Positions 26,527-40,962 are shown, counted from the first letter of the stretch. The stretch is 64,000 bases of DNA from Paracoccaceae bacterium (GCA_022843025.1 JALHOL010000006.1:124001-188000), one strand, 5' to 3'. Notes: generated from the letters alone by a model not told the origin. Made by a program: numbers and translations.

Positions 26527-26708
26527 GACCAAACCTACCCGTTCCACACCCGCAGGCTAGCAGCCCTGCCCCGCCCCGCCAACCACGCCAAAGGTCGAAG
26601 CTGCGGGCAAGCTGTCGCGCAGGTTTTCGCGCGCCTTTGCCCGAACGGCTTTCCTTGCGGCCAAGCCCCCGTTATCAGGCGGAAACCGTTTCGCCTCAGG
26701 TGGCCCCC

Positions 26709-27164
26709 ATGATGATGTCCCGCCGTGCCCTTCTTGCCCTGTCGCTGCCGCTGGCGCTGGCCGCCTGTGGCGCGCCGCCCGAACCCGAGGTATCGCGCAG
26801 TCCCCAGGGCCCAGATGAGATCAATCGCCTGATTTCCCGCTACGCGCAGGTTTACGACATTCCCGAAAGCCTGATCCACGAAACCGTGCGCCGCGAAAGC
26901 GGCTATAACCCCGCCGCCCGCAACGGCCCCTATTACGGGTTGATGCAGATCCACCCGCAAACCGCCCAGACCATGGGCTTTCGTGGCGATCCGTCCCAGC
27001 TTCTGGATGCGGAAACCAACATGATCTATGCGGGCAAATACCTTCGCGGGGCGTGGCTCGTGTCGCGTGGCGACCATGACGCCGCGCATATGTGGTATCG
27101 CCGCGGCTACTATTACGAAGCAAAGCGCATGGGTCTGCTGGAAGAAACCGGCCTGCGCGGCTAG
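26709..27164 (+). CDS. Lipoprotein lytic transglycosylase (SLT family)
   Basis: This 151-residue protein has a lipoprotein signal peptide with lipobox LALAAC, so C20 would be lipidated. The soluble lytic transglycosylase domain follows, with catalytic E63 in RRESGYNPAA and the GLMQIHPQTA motif. It cleaves the peptidoglycan glycan strand. It is short for the family, essentially the catalytic domain alone. Three ATG codons stand in a row at 26709-26717; the first is used here. Its stop codon overlaps that of the convergent mttB-like gene. Confidence 0.88.
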   Translation: MMMSRRALLALSLPLALAACGAPPEPEVSRSPQGPDEINRLISRYAQVYDIPESLIHETVRRESGYNPAARNGPYYGLMQIHPQTAQTMGFRGDPSQLLDAETNMIYAGKYLRGAWLVSRGDHDAAHMWYRRGYYYEAKRMGLLEETGLRG

Positions 27165-28696
27165 TACCACATATCGGCCATCGTGGCCTTCTTGCGGGAT
27201 ATGTAATCCTCCAGCGCCTCATGCATCGCGATGTCCATGGGCGGGGCCTCAAATTCGGCCAGCCGCTTCTTCCACAACCGGTTGGCGCGTGTCGCAGCAT
27301 CCGCCCCACCCGCCGCCTCCCATTTCTCGAACGGCTCATTGTCGGACAATTCGCTGTCCCAGAACGCCGTTTCGTAATGCGCCATGGTGTGCGCACAGCC
27401 AAAGAAATGGTTGCCCGGACCCACTTCGGCGAAGGCCTCCACCGCCAACTGGTCGTCGTCGATCTTCACCCCGTCCAGATAGGAATGCAGCGCGCCGCAC
27501 AGATCGGCATCCAGCATGAACTTCTCATAGGACATGCTCAAAAGCCCATCCAGAAACCCGGCGGAATGCAGGATGAAATTCGCCCCGCAATGAATGGCAG
27601 CCAGCATCGACATGGTGCCTTCCATCATCGCCTGCGCATCGGGCAGCTTTGACGTGGTGAAATTCCCCGAACAGCGCAGCGGCAGGTTCAACCGCCGCGC
27701 CAGTTGCCCAATGACCATGGAACCGATCGCAGGCTCCGGTGTGCCAAAGGTGGGCGATCCTGACCGCAGGCTCATCGATGACAGGAAATTGCCAAAGATC
27801 ACCGGCGCGCCCTTGCGCTCCAACTGCGTCAGCGCGCATCCCGCCATGGTTTCCGCGAGCGACTGCGCAATGGCCCCGGCATTGGTCACCGGCCCCATCG
27901 CCCCACCAAGGATGAAGGGCACCACCACCGCAGCCTGATTGGCCCGCGCATAGGCGCGCAAACTGCGCGTCATCGTGCCATCCCAGACCAGCGGCGAATT
28001 GACGTTCACATTTCCCAGGATCACGCAATTGGCGTCCACAAAATCGCGTCCGAACACGATCCGCGCCATGTCGATCGAATCCTCGGCCCGCTCCTCCGCC
28101 GTGACCGATCCCATGAAGGGCCGGTCTGACAGCGTCAGATGCGCCATGACCATGTCGAGATGCCGTTTGTTCACGGCAATATCCGTGGGCTCGCAGATCG
28201 TCCCGCCGGAATGGTGAAAGGCGGGGCTCGCCTGCGCCAGCTTGATGAAGTTCCGGAAATCCTCCAGCGTCCCAAAACGCCGCCCCCGGTCCATATCCAT
28301 GACAAAGGGGCTGCCATAGGCGGGCGCAAAGACCACCGACCTGCCACCGATCTCCACCGATTTCGCCGGATTGCGCGCATGCTGGGTAAAACTCACGGGC
28401 GCATCGCGCAGCACCTCGCGCAGCAATCCGGGCGGAAAGCGCACCAGCACGCCGTCCACCTCGGCCCCTGCGCGCTTCCAATGCTCCAGAACCACGGGAT
28501 CATCGCGGAACTCGATTCCCGTCTCGGCCAAGATCCGATCCGCCGCCGCCTCGATCTTCAGCAGGCTTTCCTCGCCCAGAATGTCATAGGTGGGAATGTT
28601 GCGCAGGATATAGGGACGTCCGACCCCGCCCCCCTTCTGCGCCCGCTCCGCCTGCCGCGCCGCGCGGCCTGACCGCTGATGCCGAACCTCGTTCAT
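27161..28696 (-). CDS. MttB-superfamily methyltransferase without pyrrolysine
   Basis: This 511-residue protein belongs to the trimethylamine methyltransferase (MttB) superfamily, with EFRDDPVVLEHWKRAGAEVDG near the start and many family segments. Archaeal MttB has an in-frame UAG for pyrrolysine; this frame is open to its own stop, so it is a non-Pyl member such as the glycine betaine methyltransferase MtgB. Such proteins transfer a methyl group from a quaternary amine to a corrinoid protein. The ATG at 28696 gives a typical start. The reactivase and methyl-THF enzymes it would need are encoded about 20 kb away in this window; no corrinoid protein was seen. Confidence 0.87.
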   Translation of the reverse strand: MNEVRHQRSGRAARQAERAQKGGGVGRPYILRNIPTYDILGEESLLKIEAAADRILAETGIEFRDDPVVLEHWKRAGAEVDGVLVRFPPGLLREVLRDAPVSFTQHARNPAKSVEIGGRSVVFAPAYGSPFVMDMDRGRRFGTLEDFRNFIKLAQASPAFHHSGGTICEPTDIAVNKRHLDMVMAHLTLSDRPFMGSVTAEERAEDSIDMARIVFGRDFVDANCVILGNVNVNSPLVWDGTMTRSLRAYARANQAAVVVPFILGGAMGPVTNAGAIAQSLAETMAGCALTQLERKGAPVIFGNFLSSMSLRSGSPTFGTPEPAIGSMVIGQLARRLNLPLRCSGNFTTSKLPDAQAMMEGTMSMLAAIHCGANFILHSAGFLDGLLSMSYEKFMLDADLCGALHSYLDGVKIDDDQLAVEAFAEVGPGNHFFGCAHTMAHYETAFWDSELSDNEPFEKWEAAGGADAATRANRLWKKRLAEFEAPPMDIAMHEALEDYISRKKATMADMWY

Positions 28697-28787
28697 CGCG
28701 TCCCCCTGCCCTTTTGCCGAGCAGACGCGCAGCAACAGCAAAAGTCACAGCAAATCCCGACCCGAAAAGGGCAGAATACGCCCTGCT

Positions 28788-28839
28788 CATTCTTCTCTGC
28801 CTAAATATCCTCGGGGGGTGTGGGGGGCGAAGCGCCCCC
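28788..28839 (-). repeat. Hairpin plus TATTT-GGC element, divergent copy
   Basis: On the minus strand a 7-bp stem GGGGGCG/CGCCCCC (28823-28839) is followed by GGATATTTAGGCAGAGAAGAA (28790-28810; shown here as one 21-base element, GGATATTTAGGCAGAGAAGA plus A). It is similar to the 20-bp elements at 34134, 59241 and 63495. The remaining parts of the 28697-28920 gap show no gene. Confidence 0.5.
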
Positions 28840-28920
28840 ACTTCTGAGCCAAGCGCGCATGCGCGCAGGCGAGGCAAAAACAATGCGGGCGCACGCCCGC
28901 TCCGTTTCACACGCCTCGGA

Positions 28921-32689
<3,769 letters not shown>

Positions 32690-32693
<4 letters not shown>

Positions 32694-34123
32694 GCGGCCA
32701 ATCCGTCATAAAGCGCGGCATAGTCGGCGGCGCTGGTCTCCCATCCCACCGGGTGGCCCATCGCGTTCTTCTGCACCCGCGCCCAGAGTTTCGGGTCGGC
32801 ATACAGCGCAACCAACTGCCGCAAGGCCTGCGCAAAGGCCACCGCGTCTGTCGGGTGAAACTGCACCCCGGTTGCCACCCCTGCCGCCAGAGCGGCGGGT
32901 GACGCGTGGATGACCGTATCCGCCAACCCGCCCACCAGCGCCACCACCGGCACCGTGCCATAGCGCAGCCCATACATCTGCGTCAGGCCGCAAGGTTCAA
33001 ACCGGCTGGGCACCAGCACCGCATCCGCCCCGGAAAACAGCCGATGCGACAGCGCCTCGTCATAGCCGATCCGCACCGCCACGCGCCCCGGAAAACGCTG
33101 TTCCAGCCCCCTCATCGCGCCTTCCAGCGCCGGATCGCCCGATCCCAGAACGACCAGCGCCCCGCCGGATGCGATGAATTCCGGCACCACCTGCGGCAAC
33201 AGGTCGATGCCCTTCTGATCCGTCAACCGGCTGACGACAATGGCCAAAGGCCCTTCGGGAACCGACAGGCCAAACTCCTCGCATAGCGCCACCCGCGCCG
33301 CCGCCTTGCCTTTCATCGCGCGGACCGAATACGGCACGGGCTCGGCCTCGGGCGACCAGACCGCGGTGTCGACCCCGTTCAGGATGCCGGACACCACCCC
33401 CGCCCGCGCTGCGATCACGCCCTGCATCCCCATCCCGAATTCCGGCCGCATCAGTTCCGCCGCGTAGGTGGGCGATACGGTGGTGATCCGGTCCGCCGTC
33501 ACCAGCCCGGCCTTCAGGCTGGACAGCCCGCCGTAATACTCCAACTGCCCCGGATGAAACGCCTCGCGCGGCAGCCGCAGCGCGCCCAGCATCCCGGCAT
33601 CGGCCCAGCCCTGAAAGGCGATGTTATGGACGGTCATCACCGATCCCACGCCCGATGGCCCGCCATAGGCCAGATAGGCCGGGGCATAGCCCGCCTGCCA
33701 GTCATGCGCATGCAGCACCTGCGGCTTCCAGCCTGCAAACCCCTCGCGCGCCATGCGCGCTGCGACCCAGGACAAGGCGGCAAATCGCTGGGGATTGTCG
33801 GGCCAATCGCCCCCGGCACTGTTGTAGGGACCGCCTTCGCGATCAAAAAGATGCGGCGCATCCAGCAGAAGGACGGGAACCCCCTCGACCTCGCCCTGAA
33901 AGACCACACCGTCGCCGCCCCACAGCCCCGGTTCGCGCCAGACCTCGCGCAGTCCGGGCAACAGCCCGCGCAACCGGCGATAGGCGGGCAGCAGCACCTG
34001 CATGTCCCAGCCCTGAGCGCGCAAGGCGGCGGGCAGCGCGCCCACCACATCGGCCAGCCCCCCGGTCTTGATCAGGGGCACGCATTCCGATGCCACCGAC
34101 AGCACCCGCCCCTTGATCGCCAT
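32690..34123 (-). CDS. glgA: Glycogen synthase (ADP-glucose)
   Basis: This 477-residue GT5 protein carries the ADP-glucose binding KTGGLADVVGALP at about 19-31 and C-terminal PSRFEPCGLTQMYGLRYGTVPVV. It extends glycogen chains by alpha-1,4 linkage. Start ATG at 34123 follows AAGGGGGC. The 87 bases between glgC and this gene hold a hairpin and the 20-bp repeat element. The stop overlaps the glgX start. Confidence 0.96.
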
Positions 34124-34133
34124 GAAAGCCCCC

Positions 34134-34189
34134 TTCATCTTGGCCCAAATACCCTCGGGTGGGTCCGGGAGGGCAGACAGCCCTCCCGG
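34134..34189 (-). repeat. Hairpin plus 20-bp GGTATTTGGGCCAAGATGAA element
   Basis: On the minus strand a perfect 10-bp stem CCGGGAGGGC/GCCCTCCCGG (34165-34174 with 34180-34189) is followed by the 20-base element at 34134-34153, just before glgA. The element is identical to that at 63495-63514. The hairpin has no T tract after it, so it may stabilise or process the mRNA between glgC and glgA instead of ending it. Confidence 0.6.
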
Positions 34190-34210
34190 GGCTTCCTCCC
34201 GGAGCCCAAG

Positions 34211-35485
34211 TCAGGACAACTTCCGCGCCCGCGCGTCAAGCATATCCTGCGTTATCAACACGATCCCGCCTTCGCTCACGCGGAACCACTTGGCATCCTC
34301 AACCGGGTCCTGCCCTACGACCAGACCTTCGGGGATCACCACATTGCTGTCGATCACGCATTTCGTCAGCTCCGCCTTGCGGTTGACGATCACGCGCGGC
34401 AGGGCCACCACATATTCCAGACTGGAATAGGAATGCGTCCGGCAGCCGGTGAACAACAGCGAATTGCGCACCTCTGACCCCGATACGATGCAATCGCCCG
34501 ACACCAGCGATGACACGGCCGAACCGCGCCGATCCGCCTCATCATGCACGAACTTGGCCGGCGGCACGATTTCGGAATAGGTCCAGATCGGCCAGGTATT
34601 GTCATAGATGTCCAGCTTGGGGACAAAATCCGTCAGGTCGATATTGGCCTGCCAAAAGGCATCGATCGTGCCCACATCGCGCCAATAGGGTTCATCCTCC
34701 AACCCGCTTTTCACGCAGGAATCGGCGAACTTGTGCGCCATGGCCTTGCCGCCCTTCACGATGGCGGGGATCAGGTCATTGCCGAAATCATGGCTGGAAT
34801 TCGTATCCGCCATGTCGCGGATCAGCAGGTCGCGCAAGAAATCCCAGTCAAAGACGTAAATCCCCATCGAGGCCAGCGCATTGTCGGGGTCGCCCGGAAT
34901 CGACGGCGGATCTTTCGGCTTTTCCAGAAAATCGGTGATGCGCATGTCCTTGTCGACATGCATCACACCAAAGGCCGTGGCCTCCATCCGGGGGACGGTC
35001 AGGCAGCCGATGGTCACATCGGCGCCCGTGGCCACATGCTGTTGCAGCATGATCTCATAGTCCATCTTGTAGATGTGGTCACCCGCCAACACGATCACAT
35101 ACTTGATGCCATAGCTGTCGACGATGTCGATGTTCTGCGCCACGGCATCGGCAGTGCCCAGATACCACTTCGTTTCGTCCACCCGCTGGGACGCGGGCAG
35201 GATGTCCAGATATTCGTTCCGTTCCGCCCGGAAGAAGTTCCATCCCCGCTGGCAATGCCGGATCAGGCTGTGCGCCTTGTACTGCGTGGCAATGGCCATC
35301 TTCCGGATGCCAGAGTTCAGCGCATTGGACAGCGCAAAGTCGATGATCCGCGTCTTGCCGCCGAAATAGACCGCAGGCTTGGCGCGGCGGTCGGTCAGCT
35401 CCTTCAACCGGCTGCCCCTGCCGCCGGCAAGAACAAAGGCCATCGCCTGGCTGGACAGGCGCGCATTCGGTCTTGGTTGCATCAT
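34211..35485 (-). CDS. glgC: Glucose-1-phosphate adenylyltransferase
   Basis: This 424-residue protein has the nucleotidyltransferase signature [19 protein letters not shown], the [16 protein letters not shown] segment and a C-terminal left-handed beta-helix. It makes ADP-glucose, the committed step of glycogen synthesis, and is the usual allosteric control point. ATG at 35485 follows GGGAGGGAAAAACG; the longer frame to 35590 codes a non-homologous Arg-rich stretch. The next gene upstream is glgB. Confidence 0.97.
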   Translation of the reverse strand: MMQPRPNARLSSQAMAFVLAGGRGSRLKELTDRRAKPAVYFGGKTRIIDFALSNALNSGIRKMAIATQYKAHSLIRHCQRGWNFFRAERNEYLDILPASQRVDETKWYLGTADAVAQNIDIVDSYGIKYVIVLAGDHIYKMDYEIMLQQHVATGADVTIGCLTVPRMEATAFGVMHVDKDMRITDFLEKPKDPPSIPGDPDNALASMGIYVFDWDFLRDLLIRDMADTNSSHDFGNDLIPAIVKGGKAMAHKFADSCVKSGLEDEPYWRDVGTIDAFWQANIDLTDFVPKLDIYDNTWPIWTYSEIVPPAKFVHDEADRRGSAVSSLVSGDCIVSGSEVRNSLLFTGCRTHSYSSLEYVVALPRVIVNRKAELTKCVIDSNVVIPEGLVVGQDPVEDAKWFRVSEGGIVLITQDMLDARARKLS

Positions 35486-35516
35486 CGTTTTTCCCTCCCT
35501 ACGCAGCCTGCGCTGC

Positions 35517-37700
35517 TTATCCCTTTGCCTGACGGAACCAGACTGCCGAAAGCGGCGGCAGCGTGACAAGCGCTGATTGCGCCCTCCCATGCCACGCCAC
35601 AGCCTCGGCCGTCACACCGCCCAAATTTCCCCGGTTCCCACCACCATAAAGCGCGGCATCGCTGTTCAATATCTCATCCCAATGCCCCGCCTCGGGCAGG
35701 CCCAGCCGATAGCTGCGTTCCACCGGCGTCAGGTTGACCACCGCCACCACCATCGGATCGCCCGCCCGCCCTTTGCGCGCCCAAGCATAGACCGACGCGC
35801 CCGCATCATTGGATTCGATCCACTCAAAGCCTTCGGCCCGTGTATCGTTCACATGCAACGCGGGCGTGTCGCGGTAGAGCCGGTTCAGATCGCGCACAAA
35901 GGATTGCACACCGCGATGTTCCGCAATGTCCAACTGGTGCCAGTCGAGCGATTGGTTGTGGTTCCATTCCCGGCCTTGCGCGAATTCACAGCCCATAAAG
36001 AGCAGCTTCTTGCCCGGATGCGCCCACATGAACCCGTAATAGGCGCGCAGATTGGCGAATTTCTCTTCGCCCGATCCCGGCATCTTTTCCAGCATGGATC
36101 CTTTGCCATGCACCACCTCATCATGGCTGATGGGCAGAATGTAATTCTCAGACCACGCGTAATGCAGCCCGAACGTCATCTGGTGGTGATGATACTGCCG
36201 ATAGATCGGGTCCTTTTCCATGTAGGACAGGGTGTCATTCATCCAGCCCATGTTCCATTTGAACCCGAAGCCCAACCCGCCATGATCGACCGGGCGCGAC
36301 ACGCCGGGAAAGGCGGTGCTTTCCTCGGCTGCCGTCATGATCCCCGGAACTTCACCATAAACGGTGGTGTTCATCCGTTGCAGCAGGGCGATGGCCTCGT
36401 AATTCTCGCGCCCGCCATCCTTGTTCGGGATCCATTCGCCATTCTTGCGGGAATAGTCGCGGTACAGCATGGATGCCACCGCATCCACGCGCAGCCCGTC
36501 GATATGGTATTCCTCCAGCCAATAGAGCGCGTTGGACACCAGATAGTTGGCAACCTCGATCCGCCCGTAATTGTAGATCAGGGTATTCCAGTCCTGATGG
36601 AACCCTTCGCGCGGGTCGGCATGTTCATAAAGCGGCGTGCCGTCGAACCGGCCCAGCCCATGCGGATCGGTCGGGAAATGCCCCGGCACCCAGTCCAGCA
36701 GAATGCCCAACCCCTTGCGGTGCGCCGCATCGACCAGCGCGCGAAACTCGGCCGGGGTGCCATGGCGGATGGTGGGGGCATACATGCCGACAGGTTGATA
36801 TCCCCAGCTGCCATCAAAGGGAAATTCGCTGATCGGCAGCAATTCGATATGGGTGAACCCCATGTCGGCGACGTAATCCACCAACTGCTCGGCCAGTTCC
36901 AGATAAGATAGCATCCGGTCCCCCGGCGCGCGCCGCCACGATCCCAGATGCACCTCATAGATGGAGATCGGGGCGTCGATGGTGTGGCGCGCAGCGCGGC
37001 CTGCCAGCCAGTCTTGATCGTGAAACTCACCCGCAATCTTGCGCACGACGGATGCGTTGGCCGGCGGATGTTCGGACCCAAAGCCCACCGGATCGGCCTT
37101 CAACGGCCCGACATAGCCGTTGTGGCCCCGGATTTCATACTTATAGGTCGCGCCTTCGCCCAGACCGGGAATGAACGTCTCCCATACACCCGTCGGGCCA
37201 CGCCGCCGCATCGGGTGGCGGCGGCCATCCCAGACGTTGAAATCCCCCACCACGCTGACGCGGTCTGCATTCGGTGCCCAGACGGCAAAATGCGTGCCTT
37301 CCACCCCTTCATGGGTAACGACATGTGCGCCCAACACCTGCCACAGGCGTTTATGCGTACCCTCGCCCAACAGGTATTCGTCCATCTCGCCCAGCACGGG
37401 GCCAAAGCGGAAGGGATCGTCGAATTCCCATGTCGCACCATGGCCTTCGGCGCGCAGGCGGTAATCCGACTTTCTAGGAAGCGCCGCGCAGAACAGACCG
37501 TCGCAGCCGGGAATGGCCATGGCCTCCACCGGTTTGCCTGCCTTGCCTGTCAGCACCGACAGCCGTTCCGCCCCGGGTACAAAGGCAGTCACGACCCACC
37601 CGGCCTCGCGCTTGTGCAGGCCCAGCACGGAAAACGGATCGCCGTGGCGGCCTTCCACGATGGCCTTGGCGGCCCCGTGGTCGATCAGCTGTTCGGTCAT
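35517..37700 (-). CDS. glgB: 1,4-alpha-glucan branching enzyme
   Basis: This 727-residue protein has two N-terminal CBM48-type beta domains (to about residue 220) and a GH13 catalytic barrel. The barrel carries [12 protein letters not shown] (nucleophile Asp), [13 protein letters not shown] (acid/base Glu) and [14 protein letters not shown], then a C-terminal beta domain. It adds alpha-1,6 branches to glycogen. Length matches the full-size family. The ATG at 37700 follows GGGAGGGGGG. It sits between glgP and glgC. Confidence 0.97.
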   Translation of the reverse strand: MTEQLIDHGAAKAIVEGRHGDPFSVLGLHKREAGWVVTAFVPGAERLSVLTGKAGKPVEAMAIPGCDGLFCAALPRKSDYRLRAEGHGATWEFDDPFRFGPVLGEMDEYLLGEGTHKRLWQVLGAHVVTHEGVEGTHFAVWAPNADRVSVVGDFNVWDGRRHPMRRRGPTGVWETFIPGLGEGATYKYEIRGHNGYVGPLKADPVGFGSEHPPANASVVRKIAGEFHDQDWLAGRAARHTIDAPISIYEVHLGSWRRAPGDRMLSYLELAEQLVDYVADMGFTHIELLPISEFPFDGSWGYQPVGMYAPTIRHGTPAEFRALVDAAHRKGLGILLDWVPGHFPTDPHGLGRFDGTPLYEHADPREGFHQDWNTLIYNYGRIEVANYLVSNALYWLEEYHIDGLRVDAVASMLYRDYSRKNGEWIPNKDGGRENYEAIALLQRMNTTVYGEVPGIMTAAEESTAFPGVSRPVDHGGLGFGFKWNMGWMNDTLSYMEKDPIYRQYHHHQMTFGLHYAWSENYILPISHDEVVHGKGSMLEKMPGSGEEKFANLRAYYGFMWAHPGKKLLFMGCEFAQGREWNHNQSLDWHQLDIAEHRGVQSFVRDLNRLYRDTPALHVNDTRAEGFEWIESNDAGASVYAWARKGRAGDPMVVAVVNLTPVERSYRLGLPEAGHWDEILNSDAALYGGGNRGNLGGVTAEAVAWHGRAQSALVTLPPLSAVWFRQAKG

Positions 37701-37736
37701 GGCTGCCCCCCTCCCAAAGAGCGCCACCCCGGCCCG

Positions 37737-40130
37737 TCACAGGGCCGAAGTGACCCCCCATATGTCATCCATATAGCTGCGGATCGTACGGTCCGATGAA
37801 AAGAAACCCGATCGCGCCGTGTTCATCGCCGCCATCGTTACCCAACGATCCTGGTCCGCATAGGCGCGGTCCACCTCGCCCTGCGCCGCGTGGAAGGCAT
37901 CGAAATCCGCCGCCACAAGGAAATAATCATGGTGCCAGATACGATGCACCAACCCGTGATAGCGATCCACGTGATCGGGCGAGAACCGCCCTTCGGCGAT
38001 CATCTGCAAAACATCCTGCAGGGTCTGGCTCGCCTCGATGGCCTTGCGTGAATGATCCGGGTCTTCGCGTCGCTTCATCACCTCTTCCGCCGTCAGGCCG
38101 AACAGGAAGAAGTTCTCGGCCCCCACTTCCTGCAGAATTTCCACATTGGCCCCGTCCAGCGTGCCAATGGTCGGCGCGCCGTTCATCATGAATTTCATGT
38201 TGCCGGTGCCGCTGGCCTCTTTCCCGGCCGTCGAAATCTGCTCTGACAGGTCGGCGGCAGGCACCAGCCGTTCGGCCATGCTGACGTTGTAATTCGCGGG
38301 ATAGATGATCTTCAGCAGATCGCCGGTGACAGGATCGTTGTTCACAACCCAAGCCACGTCATTGATCAGGTGGATGATTTCCTTTGCCACCGCATAGCCC
38401 GGCGCGGATTTGCCGCCGAAAATCTTGACCCGAGGCACCCAGTTGGCCTTGGGGTTGGACCGGATCCGGTTCCAATGCGCGATGGTTTCCAGAATGTTCA
38501 AAAGCTGGCGCTTGTATTCATGGATGCGTTTGATCTGCACATCGAACAACGCATCGGGGCTCACCTTCACCCCGCAATCGGCCGCGATCCAATTCGCCAG
38601 TGCAACCTTATTGGCGCGCTTGGCCCCGGCAAAGGCGTCGCGGAATGGCTTGCCCGCGATATGCGGCTCCAGCCCGCGCAGCCGGTCCAGATCGGCTTCC
38701 CAGCCTTCGCCGATGGTGTCGGTGATCAGGCCCGCCAGCGGGCGGTTGGCCATTTTCAGCCAGCGACGCGGCGTGACGCCATTCGTCTGGTTGATGATCC
38801 GTCCGGGGTGCAGGCGGTGCAGTTCAGGAAACAGATTCTTCTTCACAAGGTCCGAATGCAGCGCCGACACGCCATTCACCTTATGCGCCATGACAAAGGC
38901 CAACTCGCCCATCCGCACCTCATGGTGCTTCACAATGCCCACATAGTGCGGGCGCGATGGATAGGTGCGGCGGTGCCAGCTGTCGATGCGTTCGACGATC
39001 TGCATATGGCGCGGCAGCACATTGCCGAAGGTAAATGTCGCCCAACGCTCCAGCGCCTCGGGCAGCAGGGTGTGGTTGGTATAGCCAAGGCATCCCCGCG
39101 CCGTCTCCAGCGCATCCTCAAAGGCCATGCCATGTTCATCCACCAGCAGGCGGATCAGTTCCGGCCCCGCAATCGCGGGATGGGTGTCGTTCATCTGGAT
39201 CGCCACATGCTTGGGCAGGTCGGCCAGATTGCTGTGCCGCGCCAGATAGCGGCGCAGAATGTCCTGCAATGCGGCCGAGGTCAGGAAGAATTCCTGTTTC
39301 AGCCGCAACTCCTTGCCCTGATAGGTGGTGTCATCCGGGTAAAGAACGCGGCTCAGCGTGCGCGCCAGCGCCTCGGGCTCGGCCGCAGCGGCGTAATCCC
39401 CGCGGTTGAACCGCTCCAGATCGAACATCGTCGTGGGCTTCGCCGCCCAAAGGCGCAGCGTATTGGCCCATTTCCCCTGCCAGCCGATCACCGGCGTGTC
39501 ATGGGCCTCGGCCAGCACGGTTTCGCCGGGTACCCAGACTTCGCGCCCGTCGCGGGTTTCGATATGGCCCTTGAACGGAATGGTATACGCGCTTTCGGGC
39601 CGCGCGAATTCCCACGGATGGGCCTGGTTCAGCCAATCCTCGGGTGTTTCCACCTGCTGCCCGAATTCGAACCGCTGGCGGAACAGGCCATGCTCATAAC
39701 GGATGCCATAGCCATAGGCGGGGCAGCCCAGCGTCGCCATGCTTTCCATGAAGCAGGCCGCAAGCCGCCCCAGTCCGCCATTGCCCAATGCAGCATCAGG
39801 CTCATCTTCCACGATCTTGCGGAAATCCTGCCCGAACCCGACCATTGCCTCTTCGGCGATGTCGCGCAGACCCAGATTGGTGGTGGCATCTTCCAGAAGC
39901 CGCCCGATCAGGAATTCCATCGACAGGTAATAGACGCGCTTGCGATCCTCGGCCCAGGTGCGCCGGGTAGAGGCGAACCATGGCTCCACGATACGGTCGC
40001 GGATCGCAAAGGACAGCGCCATGCGCCAGTCATAGACCGATGCATTGGGCGCATCCTTGCCCAGTGTGAAGGTCAGATGTCGCGCGACATCGGCTGCCAG
40101 AAGGTTCGGGGTCAGGCTCAGATCGTTCAC
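37737..40130 (-). CDS. glgP: Glycogen/alpha-glucan phosphorylase
   Basis: This 797-residue GT35 protein carries EPDAALGNGGLGRLAACFMES, QMNDTHPAI and the pyridoxal-phosphate lysine region GKEASGTGNMKFMMNGAPTIG, given here in separate parts (GKEASGTGNMKF, MNGAPTIGTLDG). It releases glucose-1-phosphate from glycogen. It opens the operon. The best start is the GTG at 40130 (VNDLSLTPNLL), where the family begins; upstream in-frame codons give an unlike sequence. A LacI-type operator lies about 125 bases upstream. Confidence 0.94.
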   Translation of the reverse strand: MNDLSLTPNLLAADVARHLTFTLGKDAPNASVYDWRMALSFAIRDRIVEPWFASTRRTWAEDRKRVYYLSMEFLIGRLLEDATTNLGLRDIAEEAMVGFGQDFRKIVEDEPDAALGNGGLGRLAACFMESMATLGCPAYGYGIRYEHGLFRQRFEFGQQVETPEDWLNQAHPWEFARPESAYTIPFKGHIETRDGREVWVPGETVLAEAHDTPVIGWQGKWANTLRLWAAKPTTMFDLERFNRGDYAAAAEPEALARTLSRVLYPDDTTYQGKELRLKQEFFLTSAALQDILRRYLARHSNLADLPKHVAIQMNDTHPAIAGPELIRLLVDEHGMAFEDALETARGCLGYTNHTLLPEALERWATFTFGNVLPRHMQIVERIDSWHRRTYPSRPHYVGIVKHHEVRMGELAFVMAHKVNGVSALHSDLVKKNLFPELHRLHPGRIINQTNGVTPRRWLKMANRPLAGLITDTIGEGWEADLDRLRGLEPHIAGKPFRDAFAGAKRANKVALANWIAADCGVKVSPDALFDVQIKRIHEYKRQLLNILETIAHWNRIRSNPKANWVPRVKIFGGKSAPGYAVAKEIIHLINDVAWVVNNDPVTGDLLKIIYPANYNVSMAERLVPAADLSEQISTAGKEASGTGNMKFMMNGAPTIGTLDGANVEILQEVGAENFFLFGLTAEEVMKRREDPDHSRKAIEASQTLQDVLQMIAEGRFSPDHVDRYHGLVHRIWHHDYFLVAADFDAFHAAQGEVDRAYADQDRWVTMAAMNTARSGFFSSDRTIRSYMDDIWGVTSAL

Positions 40131-40504
40131 GTCACTATTTTCCGCATGATGTCGCCACGGACCAACCCTAAGCTGCGCGGAAGGGGCGTCAAGCAACACC
40201 ATCCGGAACAGGCAGGTCAGGCGTGGGCGCAACCTCTTTCAAAACGGTTTAAATGTTATCGCTAAAGTTGGCAACGACCTTGTGAAAAGCTCTTTCTATT
40301 CAGCATTTCTTTTTTCCAAAGCGATTTGAACGATCCCCCATCGCGCGAAGCAACCGCCATGATCGGCACAGACCAACCCGGTTTGCCGATTCCCCGCAGC
40401 GGGTCAATAAACACAGGCGATCTGATCTGGATCATGTCACACAAGCTGCGTCCTGCATAAATCTTTGGCGTCAGAACCAGATCAGTTCAACCCGGAGAGC
40501 GCGG
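40131..40504. promoter_or_regulatory. Divergent intergenic region glgP / Rrf2 gene with LacI-like site
   Basis: This 374-base gap holds no credible gene. TGTTATCGCTAAAG at 40254-40267 matches the zwf palindrome GTTAGCGCTAAC in 10 of 12 positions and would lie in the glgP leader or promoter. An AT-rich stretch (40283-40330) further upstream may hold the glgP promoter. Near the Rrf2 gene a CGGAGAGCGCG ribosome-binding region is visible. A possible -35/-10 area for it lies around 40420-40465, not firmly placed. Confidence 0.45.
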
Positions 40505-40939
40505 ATGAGACTCACCACACGGACCAACCTTGCCATGCGCACCTTGATGTTCTGCGCCGTCAATCCGGGCCGCATCGTGCGAAAGTCCGAAGTGGCCGCC
40601 GCCTGCAACGCTTCTGAGAACCACCTCGCGCAGGTGATTCACCTTCTGGCGCAGAAGAAATACCTCCACACTGTGCGGGGCCGCGCGGGTGGGCTGATGC
40701 TGGGCCATCCGCCGGAAGAGATCACCGTCGGCGCGGTGTTCCGCGAATTCGAGGCGGTGCTGCCCTTCACCGAATGCTTTTCGGGGGATGATTGCACCTG
40801 CCCTCTCGTCGCTTGCTGCCGATTGAAGGGCGTTCTGGCCGATGCCCTGCGCGCCTTTTATGCGGAACTGGACCGCGTAACCCTGTCCGATCTGGTACAC
40901 GACAATCACCCGCTGCGCGACCTGCTGAAGGTCGCCTGA
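40505..40939 (+). CDS. Rrf2-family regulator with NsrR-like cysteines
   Basis: This 144-residue protein has an N-terminal winged helix typical of Rrf2 proteins (MRLTTRTNLAMRTLMFCAV, ENHLAQVIHLLAQKKYL). The C-terminal cluster has cysteines 91, 97, 99, 104 and 105. C91-x7-C99-x5-C105 is the spacing of the iron-sulfur ligands described for Bacillus NsrR, so it probably binds a nitric-oxide-sensitive cluster and represses NO-detoxification genes. The target is not adjacent: it is followed by a palindromic terminator and a convergent dipeptidase gene. Confidence 0.85.
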   Translation: MRLTTRTNLAMRTLMFCAVNPGRIVRKSEVAAACNASENHLAQVIHLLAQKKYLHTVRGRAGGLMLGHPPEEITVGAVFREFEAVLPFTECFSGDDCTCPLVACCRLKGVLADALRAFYAELDRVTLSDLVHDNHPLRDLLKVA

Positions 40940-40962
40940 ACCGGAATTTGCCGGATCGCCCT

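Noticed and set aside
27161-28696. Pyrrolysine-coding amber codon in the MttB homologue
   Set aside because: No in-frame TAG occurs before the terminal stop, so it is a non-pyrrolysine family member.
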